Positions 17,420-25,245 of a stretch of 41,316 nucleotides of DNA are shown in pieces. Source of the stretch: Nitrospirota bacterium (lineage in GTDB: Bacteria; Nitrospirota; Thermodesulfovibrionia; UBA6902); contig PIVU01000012.1 of assembly GCA_003354025.1 (NCBI GenBank), forward strand, positions 1 to 41,316, read 5' to 3'. Numbering within the stretch: position 1 is the first letter of the stretch; the number at the start of each line of letters is the position of its first letter. Position numbers and translations under genes: made by a program. The notes beneath the pieces were generated by a model. It made no database searches, was not told the DNA's origin, and was given only the letters and a program-made list of their open reading frames with translations.

Positions 17420-20161
17420 ATGATTGATAAAACAAAGTGTTCCTATTTGATAGTTCTGCTCTGGATTTTCTGTGCTATGCATTCAGGCAGCTCCGCATAT
17501 GCAAAGGGAAAGGGCCCGGAGAGTAAGATTGATTCATCTTCTATTATATCCGCTAATGTAGGCGATGTTGTTAACAGCAGCGCCACTGCTGTGGAAGGGG
17601 AGGCTAATGCAAATCATGGTGTTCAGAAACATGAGAGTAATACTTTAAGTGCCTCTGGAAATAGCTCGCTGTTTTCAAAGTACCATTCCATCGGGGGCTA
17701 CCAGGACATTCCTATAGAGTTGAAGGCTTTTGGGTACAATTTTTTTACCGAATCCAATAATAAATCGGAAAACCTCCGAAAAGATATTCCTGTGGGGCAG
17801 GATTATATCGTCGGCCCTGGTGATGAAATAAAAATATTATTCTGGGGAAGGATGAACGAGGACCACAGTATCATTGTCAGCAAAGAGGGAGATATTGTAA
17901 TCCCGCGTATAGGCCCTCTACAGGTTGCTGGTATGTCCTTCAGTGAAATGAAGCAATATATAAAGCAGCAGACACAGCAGATAATCGGTGCTGACATTAA
18001 TGTTACAATGGGTGCCCTGAAAAGCATTCAGGTCTTTATTCTTGGGGAGGTGAAACGTCCAGGGAGTTTTTCCATTGATTCATTTTCTACAATCACAAGC
18101 GCAATTCTTTTAGCGGGCGGTCCGACTGAAATAGGGTCACTTAGGAAGATACATCTGAAAAGGGATGATAAGACAATTGCTGTTATGGATTTCTATGATT
18201 TTCTTCTAAAAGGAGACAAGAGTGAAGATAAAATACTGAGATCAGGAGATGTTATATTTGTCCCGACTTCAGGTCCGCTTGTCGGCGTCGCAGGTAATGT
18301 TAGAAGACCGGCGATTTATGAACTTAAAAAGGAACAGAGCCTGAATGCCCTGTTTGACATGGCCGGGGGAGTTACACCCAGTGCATATACCCAGCAGATA
18401 CAGGTGGAAAGAATACAGAAAAATACAAATCAAATAATCATTGATATTAATGATAAAGATTTAACAGCTACAGATGACTTCAGCCTTCAGGATGCTGATC
18501 TGGTCAAAGTTTTTTCTATTGTTGACAGGGATGTGAATACTGTCTTTCTGGAGGGCAATGTAAAGCGCCCCGGCAAGTATGAGTATAAACCCGGAATGCG
18601 TGTTAAGGACCTCATCACTTCTTCGACAGACCTGTTGAAGGAGACCCACTTTGAATATGCATTGATAAAAAGGTTGAAATTGCCGGATCTTGAAATGCAG
18701 TTTATCCCTTTTAACCTGGGGGAACTCCTGTTTAATAGTGAGGAGGCCGGCAATATAGCTCTGGAGCCCCAGGATTCAATAGTCGTTTTTTCGAAGTGGT
18801 CTTTCAAGGGCAGATCAACGATCACGATAGAAGGTGAGGTTAGAAATAAGGGCTCCTTTAATCTTCATGATAATTACAGTGTGAAAGATGCAATACTTGA
18901 TGCGGGTGGTCTGGCTAGAAATGCCAGTATCCATCGCAGTGAGATATTTAGGACCGATGAGCAGGGCGATGTGACGCAGATTTATTTTAATGTCGGGCTT
19001 GCCATGTCAGGTGAAGAGAAGGAAAACATATTGCTTAAGGACAGAGACCGTATAGTGGTCCACTCAATATGGGAGCAGAAATACAAGCAGACGGTTTCCA
19101 TTGCAGGAGAAATAAGAAAGCCGGGGAAATACCCGCTTGCTCAAGGCATGCGGATTAGTGACTTGGTCTTCAGTGCAGGAAGCGTCCTGGAATCAGCCTA
19201 CCTTGGGGAAGCTGAAGTCTCCTGTTATGCATCGGGTAACAAAGATAAATTAATTATTGAAACAATCGATCTTGGACGTGCACTTGATCATGACCCTGAA
19301 CATGATTTGCTGCTAGGCCCTCATGACAGGCTGCTGATACGTAGAATACCTGAGTGGCAGGAGGAAAATTTCGGTGTTGTAACAGGTGAAGTAACATTTC
19401 CCGGCACATATTTAATTAGAAAGAGCGGCACCCTTTCTTCTCTTATCGAACGAGCCGGAGGGTATACGGAAACTGCATACCTCAGAGGGGCTGTGTTTAC
19501 CAGAACCAGGGTGAAGGAGTTACAGCAAAAAAGTCTTGATGACATGATCATAAGGCTTGAGAGAGAAGTGCTCTCCAAAGGTTCAATGCAGGTTTCAACC
19601 GCCTCCTCTAAGGAAGAGATCGAATCAAGAAAATCTGAGATGAAGCAAAAACAGGAATTTATAGAGTCTCTAAAAAAACTTGAGGCAACGGGCCGTTTAT
19701 CAATAAGGCTTGCAGATCTTGAGATGCTCCGGAGCAGTGAATATGATATAAAGCTGGAAAAAGGCGATACTCTTCATATTCCTACTCAAAACAGTGTCGT
19801 AGATGTTGTAGGCGCTGTAATGGCGCGCGGCAGTTTTGTTTACTCGGAGAGATATGACTACAAGAATTATCTTCAGATGGCCGGAGGATTTACAAAGTTT
19901 GCGGACAAGTCTAGTGTGTATGTCCTCAAGGTAGACGGCAGTGCAAAAAAGCTGTACAGGGGATTCTGGGGCGGTGGCTCATCAACGTCAGATCTGGATG
20001 CGAACGGTTTCAATATGAATATAAAAGAGATTGAGCCCGGAGATACGATTGTAGTACCTGAAAAAATCGAGCACATAGCATGGTTAAGAGAATTTAAGGA
20101 TCTTAGTACAATATTTTATCAGGTTGCCATAACAACAGGTGTCGCCCTTTTGTTATTTTAA
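17420..20161 (+). CDS. Multi-SLBB polysaccharide export protein (Wza-like, 913 aa)
   Basis: A secreted exporter much larger than Wza (about 380 aa). The N-terminal signal peptide ends near AYAKG (~29) with no lipobox seen. The Poly_export domain begins at YIVGPGDEIKILFWGRMNEDH (~129) and includes GDIVIPRIGPLQVAG. About seven SLBB-type repeats follow, recognisable by VFILGEVKRPGSF, GVAGNVRRPAIYEL, FLEGNVKRPGKYEY, TIEGEVRNKGSF, SIAGEIRKPGKYPL, GVVTGEVTFPGTYLI and VVGAVMARGSFVY. A charged, probably coiled segment lies between repeats six and seven. The C-terminus ends in a hydrophobic helix (FYQVAITTGVALLLF). It should form the periplasm-spanning and outer-membrane channel with the preceding co-polymerase. 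Confidence 0.92.
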   Translation: MIDKTKCSYLIVLLWIFCAMHSGSSAYAKGKGPESKIDSSSIISANVGDVVNSSATAVEGEANANHGVQKHESNTLSASGNSSLFSKYHSIGGYQDIPIELKAFGYNFFTESNNKSENLRKDIPVGQDYIVGPGDEIKILFWGRMNEDHSIIVSKEGDIVIPRIGPLQVAGMSFSEMKQYIKQQTQQIIGADINVTMGALKSIQVFILGEVKRPGSFSIDSFSTITSAILLAGGPTEIGSLRKIHLKRDDKTIAVMDFYDFLLKGDKSEDKILRSGDVIFVPTSGPLVGVAGNVRRPAIYELKKEQSLNALFDMAGGVTPSAYTQQIQVERIQKNTNQIIIDINDKDLTATDDFSLQDADLVKVFSIVDRDVNTVFLEGNVKRPGKYEYKPGMRVKDLITSSTDLLKETHFEYALIKRLKLPDLEMQFIPFNLGELLFNSEEAGNIALEPQDSIVVFSKWSFKGRSTITIEGEVRNKGSFNLHDNYSVKDAILDAGGLARNASIHRSEIFRTDEQGDVTQIYFNVGLAMSGEEKENILLKDRDRIVVHSIWEQKYKQTVSIAGEIRKPGKYPLAQGMRISDLVFSAGSVLESAYLGEAEVSCYASGNKDKLIIETIDLGRALDHDPEHDLLLGPHDRLLIRRIPEWQEENFGVVTGEVTFPGTYLIRKSGTLSSLIERAGGYTETAYLRGAVFTRTRVKELQQKSLDDMIIRLEREVLSKGSMQVSTASSKEEIESRKSEMKQKQEFIESLKKLEATGRLSIRLADLEMLRSSEYDIKLEKGDTLHIPTQNSVVDVVGAVMARGSFVYSERYDYKNYLQMAGGFTKFADKSSVYVLKVDGSAKKLYRGFWGGGSSTSDLDANGFNMNIKEIEPGDTIVVPEKIEHIAWLREFKDLSTIFYQVAITTGVALLLF

Positions 20162-20180
20162 TTCATACAATTCCTTCCAT

Positions 20181-20196
20181 AAAAGCCCCGCTTTTT
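20181..20196 (+). terminator. Possible small hairpin terminator after the polysaccharide locus
   Basis: AAAAGC-CCC-GCTTTTT forms a 6-bp stem with a 3-nt loop and a short T run, 20 bp after the exporter stop. The stem is weak, so this is only a candidate end of the long transcript. Confidence 0.35.
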
Positions 20197-20270
20197 ATCT
20201 TGCCTCGCAAATAATTATTTACAAAGAGTGCCTGCCTGCAGTATTATAATTGCTAGTTGATGAGGCAAAT

Positions 20271-20444
20271 ATGACTATAAATAAAGAGCTACTCGAAATC
20301 CTGGCCTGCCCAAAGTGCAAAGGCGACATCAAGATGAATGATGCTGAAGACGGGCTTATCTGTGATGGATGCAAGCTTTTATACAGGATACAAGATGGAA
20401 TTCCTGTTATGCTCATTGATGAGGCAGATACGATTGAATCGTAG
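20271..20444 (+). CDS. Trm112/UPF0434-like zinc-ribbon protein
   Basis: A 57-aa protein starting MTINKELLEILACPKCKG. A TTG seven codons upstream is also possible, but TGAGG lies 5 nt before the ATG at 20271. The pattern CPKC...CDGCKLLYRIQDGIPVML is that of Trm112-like/UPF0434 proteins. In eukaryotes and archaea Trm112 activates several methyltransferases; bacterial members have less certain roles and are often near lipid A or glycan genes. Its position right after a locus with three methyltransferases is suggestive, but that partnership is inference. The first motif has C-x2-C and the second C-x2-C, so a metal site is plausible. Confidence 0.8.
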   Translation: MTINKELLEILACPKCKGDIKMNDAEDGLICDGCKLLYRIQDGIPVMLIDEADTIES

Positions 20445-20590
20445 CAGGATGCTGTTCAGAGCCGCATAACTCCTCATTACAGCCCCTCCCCTTATAATCG
20501 ATTAAAAATAATTAATAACATCTATGGGAATTTATTTTCTATACTAATAATCATTCCTCATTAGTATCACGTGCAGGACAATTTTCAAAA

Positions 20591-21121
20591 ATGAGCAAAC
20601 ATACTACTTATAGAGTCATCATAGCATCTGCCGGAGATATCCTGGTTGAAGGGCGGATTGTGTGTGAAGTCTGCAACGGGATTAATGCCGGACTCCTGCT
20701 AAATCATGAAGGGGTCTCCTATGTAATTAATCGCTGGGAAGATATTTTTAATGAAGAACTGTCACCTCAGGATATAGTGAATAAGCTGGAAAAAGAATGT
20801 GATATACTGATTTGCCTTTTTCATAAAAGATTTGGAACTTCGTCAAGCCCCGGGAAGCCCTGTAATCTGGAGTCCTTCCTCATGTCCTATGACATATGGA
20901 AGTATTGCAAAAAACCGCAGATCCTGTTTTTTTTCAAAGAAGTCAAAGTATCTTCTCTGGAGGACATAAAAGACCCGCAGCTCTTGAGAGTGTTTGGACT
21001 AAAAGACAGAGTTGTTAAGGATAATGTATTGAACGTAGATGATTTTAAGGAACCCAATGAATTTTGTGAAAAGGTCCAGGATAGGCTTGACAGTCTTACA
21101 TGCGACAGCACCGTAGAATAG
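20591..21121 (+). CDS. Stand-alone DUF4062/TIR-like domain protein
   Basis: A 176-aa soluble protein. It begins with TYRVIIASAGDILVEGRIVCEVCNGIN, then shows ECDILICLFHKRFGT and SFLMSYDIWKYCKKPQILFFFKE, and ends with FKEPNEFCEKVQDRLDSL. This order of elements is that of DUF4062-type domains, which usually sit at the N-terminus of large NACHT/STAND ATPase proteins. Here the domain stands alone, with no ATPase or repeat region downstream: the next 196 bp are non-coding and then a membrane protein follows. Its activity is unknown; a signalling or defence role can only be proposed by family resemblance. The assignment is from motif memory and needs profile confirmation. Confidence 0.65.
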   Translation: MSKHTTYRVIIASAGDILVEGRIVCEVCNGINAGLLLNHEGVSYVINRWEDIFNEELSPQDIVNKLEKECDILICLFHKRFGTSSSPGKPCNLESFLMSYDIWKYCKKPQILFFFKEVKVSSLEDIKDPQLLRVFGLKDRVVKDNVLNVDDFKEPNEFCEKVQDRLDSLTCDSTVE

Positions 21122-21225
21122 GCTATTATTAATAGCACTATCATCGTCTGATATGATTTCCTGCCTAAATTAAATTGTTTCTTAGTTTTCCTAATGTATT
21201 TTACCAATCAGCCTTTACACTTTTT

Positions 21226-21260
21226 TGTAATAATTGTGTCATATGTCGGAAATGATTACA
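21226..21260 (+). promoter_or_regulatory. Inverted repeat in enhancer position upstream of sigma-54-type promoter
   Basis: TGTAAT (21226-21231) and ATTACA (21255-21260) form an inverted repeat with a 23-bp spacer. It lies roughly 80-110 bp upstream of the predicted transcription start near 21338, a usual distance for an enhancer-binding protein site. The role is inference from position. Confidence 0.35.
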
Positions 21261-21311
21261 TGTATTCCTGTGAGATTTATATAATGTCTTATAAATCAAT
21301 GGGTTATTGCC

Positions 21312-21328
21312 TGGCATGTGGCTTGCTT
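21312..21328 (+). promoter_or_regulatory. Sigma-54-type (-24/-12) promoter
   Basis: TGGCATGTGGCTTGCTT matches the RpoN consensus TGGCAC-N5-TTGCW in all key positions. GG is at 21313-21314 and GC at 21325-21326, with exactly ten bases between. It directly precedes the DUF5658 gene, and the first possible GTG start (21318) falls inside it, so translation must start downstream. Confidence 0.7.
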
Positions 21329-21836
21329 CTATATCGTAAATCCGATATGCACTTTATTTGGTAATTTGCGGCAATTTTTCAGGGAGGATATTATTCTAGT
21401 ACAAGACACACAGGACAGGCTGTATTCTGACAGGCGGAAAACTCCGACTCCTATTTTTAGCCGTTATTCGCTGTCGGGGGGACGGAGAAAGCTGGTCAGA
21501 AGAATTGAAGATAAAAAGAAACATCTGTTTGTAGATTTATACAGTGCCAGATTACTTGTAGCTGTTATTTTGTTATTGAGTCTTAGTTGCCTGGATGCCT
21601 ACATGACTCTTGAACTAATACATAGAGGGAAAGTTGTTGAGGCAAATCCGATTATGGCGTATTTCCTTAATATCGGTATCATGCCTTTTACAACTATAAA
21701 GTTTACGATTACGGCTGCTGCTCTAATAGTCTTGTGTGTTTTTAAAAATGTGAAGGTTACAAGAATAAGCATGCCATTGGCGATAAAAGTATATATGGCA
21801 GTCATTGCATACGAGTGTTATCTTTTCATTCTTTAA
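21318..21836 (+). CDS. DUF5658-like membrane protein
   Basis: The frame is open from GTG at 21318, but that codon lies within the sigma-54-type promoter, so the true start is probably near 21390-21423. AGGGAGG at 21381-21387 points to ATT at 21393 (MVQD-like start) or a nearby non-ATG codon. The protein has a basic cytoplasmic N-terminus (DRRKTPTPIFSRYSLSGGRRKLVRR) and then three or four membrane segments (LLVAVILLLSLSCLDAYMTL, an ANPIMAYFLNIGIMPFTTIKF segment, and two C-terminal helices). This matches DUF5658 proteins, whose function is unknown. Sigma-54 control would make it separately induced from its neighbours. Confidence 0.72.
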   Translation: MACFYIVNPICTLFGNLRQFFREDIILVQDTQDRLYSDRRKTPTPIFSRYSLSGGRRKLVRRIEDKKKHLFVDLYSARLLVAVILLLSLSCLDAYMTLELIHRGKVVEANPIMAYFLNIGIMPFTTIKFTITAAALIVLCVFKNVKVTRISMPLAIKVYMAVIAYECYLFIL

Positions 21837-21923
21837 ACGCCCGCCTTCGTTGACCAAACCCCTCCCCCGAAGTAAAATACCCCTTCAGTATCCCTTTTAA
21901 CAGAATAGTAACCGGGAGGCAGT

Positions 21924-23072
21924 GTGAGACTGTTTCTAGTAGTTTTCTTTGTAATTTACGGACTGCTTCATCTCTATGCTTATTTAAAAGCAAAAGCTGC
22001 CCTTCGTTTTAGTGCAGGAAGAGGACTGCCGGTGCTTTTCTTTATGGCGGTAATGACGCTGTCTCCTTTTTTTGTGTATCAGCTGGAAAAAGCCGGCCAG
22101 GAATTTTTCGCACGCTGGATGTCCTTTACCGGTTTTTTATGGATGGGGTCTTTATTCATATTTATTTCTGCTGCATGTTTCCTTGACATATACCGGCTAA
22201 TTGCATGGACCGGCAGCTCCATCGTATCAAAGAAGTTTTCCCTGTATGTTCCTTCTGCACGGTCCTGCTTTTTTCTATCCCTTGTTGCTGCTGTTGCCGT
22301 GAATGTGTATGGTCATTATGAAGCAAACGATATAAGGACTGAAGTTATTACAGTGAAATCATCAAAAATTCCCGAGCGGATCGGGGTTTTCAGGATAGTA
22401 CAGATTTCTGATGTTCACCTTGGTTTGATTGTTCGTGAGGACCGTCTTAAGAAAATTGTGGAAGCAGTACAGAATTCAGCCCCCGACCTTCTTGTATCTA
22501 CCGGCGACCTGGTGGACGGCCAGATAAACAAACTTCACGGACTGGCAGAAATGCTGCAGCAAATCCAGCCGGAATACGGCAAGTATGCGGTCACCGGAAA
22601 CCACGAGTATTATGCAGGGCTCAAGCAGGCCCTGTCATTTACTGAAAAGGCCGGGTTTGTTCCTTTGCGGGGACGCGCTGTTGATATTGGCGGGATAATT
22701 AATCTTGCAGGAGTTGATGATTCGACGGGCAGGAGGTTCGGGCTTTTTACTGAGATTGCAGAGCATGACCTGCTTTCAGCAATTGATAGAGCGAAGTTTA
22801 CAGTTCTGTTAAAGCACCGGCCGCGTGTTGTGCAGGATACTTCCGGCCTGTTTGATATCCAATTGTCGGGGCATACTCATAAAGGACAGGTTTTCCCATT
22901 CAGCCTGATAACAAAACTGTATTTCCCCCATGATGCCGGATTGATGAAACTTGTGAATGATTCACTGCTGTATGTTAACAGGGGCACGGGCACATGGGGG
23001 CCGCCAATACGGTTTCTGTCTCCTCCGGAAATCACTGTGATTGATCTGGTGCATGAAGCAATGGAGAATTAA
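21924..23072 (+). CDS. Membrane-tethered calcineurin-like metallophosphoesterase (YkuE-like)
   Basis: A 382-aa protein with about four N-terminal membrane helices (residues ~1-125) and a C-terminal phosphoesterase domain. Metal-binding motifs are visible: QISDVHLG (DxH), STGDLVDG (GDxxD), TGNHEYY (GNHE), LLKHRP and LSGHTHKGQ (GHTH). This is the domain order of YkuE/YaeI-type enzymes, which in E. coli YaeI (also called LpxX-like in some literature) act on membrane lipids; the substrate here is not determinable. The GTG start at 21924 follows GGGAGG by a few bases. The stop is immediately followed by the GTG start of the MATE gene, so both are likely one operon. Confidence 0.88.
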   Translation: MRLFLVVFFVIYGLLHLYAYLKAKAALRFSAGRGLPVLFFMAVMTLSPFFVYQLEKAGQEFFARWMSFTGFLWMGSLFIFISAACFLDIYRLIAWTGSSIVSKKFSLYVPSARSCFFLSLVAAVAVNVYGHYEANDIRTEVITVKSSKIPERIGVFRIVQISDVHLGLIVREDRLKKIVEAVQNSAPDLLVSTGDLVDGQINKLHGLAEMLQQIQPEYGKYAVTGNHEYYAGLKQALSFTEKAGFVPLRGRAVDIGGIINLAGVDDSTGRRFGLFTEIAEHDLLSAIDRAKFTVLLKHRPRVVQDTSGLFDIQLSGHTHKGQVFPFSLITKLYFPHDAGLMKLVNDSLLYVNRGTGTWGPPIRFLSPPEITVIDLVHEAMEN

Positions 23073-24437
23073 GTGGCAGAACAGAACGCTGCTGTTGATC
23101 TTACATCAGGAAGTATCTGGAATAACATATGGCATATGTCATGGTCCATGCTCATTGTCATGCTTTTTAACTTTCTCGTAGGTATTACTGATATATATGT
23201 GGCCGGTTTTCTCGGACCGGAAATACAGGCGGTTGTTGGTTTTGTTGGTGAGCTCTACTTTTTCATAATTATTGTAGCTAATGCCATAAGCGTCGGGGCG
23301 GTTGCTATGCTTTCGCGGGCTGTCGGGTCTGGTAATTTAGAGAAAGCGATGACTGCGGCAAGGCAATCTTTACTCTTTGGAGCCCTTTGCGCAGTTGCGC
23401 TCATGATTGCCGGTCTTCTTTTTTATAAGCAGCTGATTTTGCTGGCCGGATTTTCCGAGAGCATAGGCGAAAAAGCGGGTGAGTTTTTTGTGATCTTTAC
23501 CCTGGCTCTGCTGCCGAACTATATTGTGATTATTTCAAATTCAATTTTCCGTTCGGGAGGAGAAGTTCGCCTGACTCTGGTGGCGATGTTTTTTGTCAGC
23601 CTGATAAATATTGGCCTGGACTATATTCTTGTCTTTGGTCTGTTCTCCTTTGATGGAATAGGGTTTATAGGGATTGCAGTTTCTACTGCAGTATCAATGA
23701 CGGTGGGAATGATTATATGTATCATGCTCTTCACAAAAAGCAGGTGGAGTGGTATTTTCTCCGGTCCATGGAATATATCAGCCCGTCTCATCGGAAAAAT
23801 ATTTGCAATAAGCTGGCCCATGGCCCTGCTTCAGGTATCATGGAATGCAGGTAACATTGTTCTCTACAATATTCTCGGCCGTCTTCATGAAGGCAGCATA
23901 ACGGCAATGGCAGCATTTACAAGCGGACTGAGAATAGAAGCCCTTATTTACATGCCGATATTTGCTTTGAATATGGCAGCTTCCGTTCTTACAGGGCAGA
24001 ATCTGGGTGCAGGGGCTCCTGAAAGGGCAGAGAAAATAGGCTGGAAGATAGCCTGTTCAGGGGTGGCTTTTGTGAGCCTGATGTCTCTCCTCATTTATAT
24101 ATGGGCTGACCACATTTCCTCTCCAATTGCCAGGGACAGTCACGTTCTGGAGGAGACTGTGCTCTACCTCAGGATAATGATGTTTTCCGAACCGCTTATG
24201 GCGCTCAGTCTCATTATGGGAGGATGCCTTCAGGGCGCAGGGGACACAAAGGGCGTAATGGCGGTAATCGTTAGCACTTTATGGATAGTTCGTCTGCCGC
24301 TAGCATATGTGCTTGCTGTCAACGCCGGGTATGGCGCTCTTGGAGTATGGATTGCAATGGTTGTCTCCATGTATGTTCAGGGCTCACTGATGACACTTCG
24401 GTTCAGGAGAGGAAGATGGAAACTGGTAAGTGTTTAG
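23073..24437 (+). CDS. MATE-family efflux transporter
   Basis: A 454-aa membrane protein with about twelve hydrophobic helices. The family signatures are visible in both halves: FLVGITDIYVAGFLGPEIQAVVGF near residues 27-50, VGAVAMLSRAVGSG near 73-86, then AAFTSGLRIEALIYMPIFALNMAASVLTGQNLGAGAPERAE near 283-323 and GGCLQGAGDTKG near 384-395. Such proteins export organic cations or drugs using a Na+ or H+ gradient. It begins with GTG directly after the stop of the phosphoesterase gene. A functional link with that gene is suggested only by the tight spacing. Substrate unknown. Confidence 0.92.
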   Translation: MAEQNAAVDLTSGSIWNNIWHMSWSMLIVMLFNFLVGITDIYVAGFLGPEIQAVVGFVGELYFFIIIVANAISVGAVAMLSRAVGSGNLEKAMTAARQSLLFGALCAVALMIAGLLFYKQLILLAGFSESIGEKAGEFFVIFTLALLPNYIVIISNSIFRSGGEVRLTLVAMFFVSLINIGLDYILVFGLFSFDGIGFIGIAVSTAVSMTVGMIICIMLFTKSRWSGIFSGPWNISARLIGKIFAISWPMALLQVSWNAGNIVLYNILGRLHEGSITAMAAFTSGLRIEALIYMPIFALNMAASVLTGQNLGAGAPERAEKIGWKIACSGVAFVSLMSLLIYIWADHISSPIARDSHVLEETVLYLRIMMFSEPLMALSLIMGGCLQGAGDTKGVMAVIVSTLWIVRLPLAYVLAVNAGYGALGVWIAMVVSMYVQGSLMTLRFRRGRWKLVSV

Positions 24438-24484
24438 TTGAGGACAGTTATTATCGAATGAACACTAATAGTTACCCATTATGA

Positions 24485-24735
24485 TTAAATTCCGGTTTTT
24501 GGCATAACTGAGTTCAGATTTTTTTTAAAGGGAATGAGAATGTTTTTCCCGAGCTTATTCATATCGATAATTGCCTGGGCAGGTGAACCCAGTTTCATGG
24601 CGATCTTTTGTACGGTGTCGCCCTTTTTTACTGTTTTGAAGCGTTGCGGGTTTTTTCTAATTCCCCCATGGCGTGAGAAACAAAAGCAGTCAATAATATA
24701 GTAACTGTTATTACGTATCTTAGAAGTCCTGGCAT
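24485..24735 (-). pseudogene. Secreted LysM-domain protein with a frameshift
   Basis: On the minus strand, ATG at 24733-24735 (preceded by AGGAA) opens a signal peptide, MPGLLRYVITVTILLTAF then VSHAMG, that runs into a TAA after 35 codons. In another frame the sequence continues as QRFKTVKKGDTVQKIAMKL and SPAQAIIDMNKL then GKNILIPF, which is a LysM peptidoglycan-binding motif, and ends at TAA 24485-24487. The frame switch falls between a run of five G and a run of six A (24651-24667). One indel would join the two halves into a ~80-aa secreted LysM protein. It may be a decayed gene, a sequencing error in a homopolymer, or a frameshifting site. Confidence 0.65.
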
Positions 24736-24900
24736 GGCATTTCCTGTATATTTATTATCGGCTGAATCACTTATAAATTAAGTGATATTGGTCACATTTA
24801 CGGATAAAATGGAGAAAAATTATTGGCATATAAGTGCCTTTCTTAATAAAGCTGGATGCCTGCACTTTTTTACTCATTAGTATTTGTATTAAAATAGTCC

Positions 24901-25215
24901 GTGTTTCGATCCGTCACTCATTTAGCGTTTCATCTTATCGTCCCCGGATTAATAGCGAGATATAAATTCACTAGCCAATGGAAAAGGGCGTGGTTTATAA
25001 TGTTTGCAACGATGGTTGTAGACCTGGACCATCTCCTTGCAACTCCTGTTTATGATCCGGACCGCTGCGGGATAGGATTTCACCTTTTACATTCCTATCC
25101 GGCAATCGGAGTTTATCTGGTGTTGTCCATGACCGGCAGAACCAGGCTTATCGGACTGGGTCTGGTGATTCATATGGTATTAGACTGGATTGACTGTATA
25201 TGGATGGCATTATGA
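24901..25215 (+). CDS. DUF6122-like small membrane protein
   Basis: A 104-aa hydrophobic protein with about three membrane segments. It contains HLAFHLIVPGLIARYKF, MFATMVVDLDHLLATPVYDPDRCGIGFHLLHSYPAIG and LVIHMVLDWIDCIW. The strongly polar VDLDHLLATP and FHLLHSYP motifs, with several His and Asp residues inside or beside helices, resemble the DUF6122 family and recall metal-dependent membrane hydrolases. No reaction is known. The start is GTG at 24901. It is convergent with threonine synthase, whose stop lies 30 bp away. Confidence 0.75.
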   Translation: MFRSVTHLAFHLIVPGLIARYKFTSQWKRAWFIMFATMVVDLDHLLATPVYDPDRCGIGFHLLHSYPAIGVYLVLSMTGRTRLIGLGLVIHMVLDWIDCIWMAL

Positions 25216-25245
25216 GGCGATATTATAATATGTCCAGGGTTGTCC

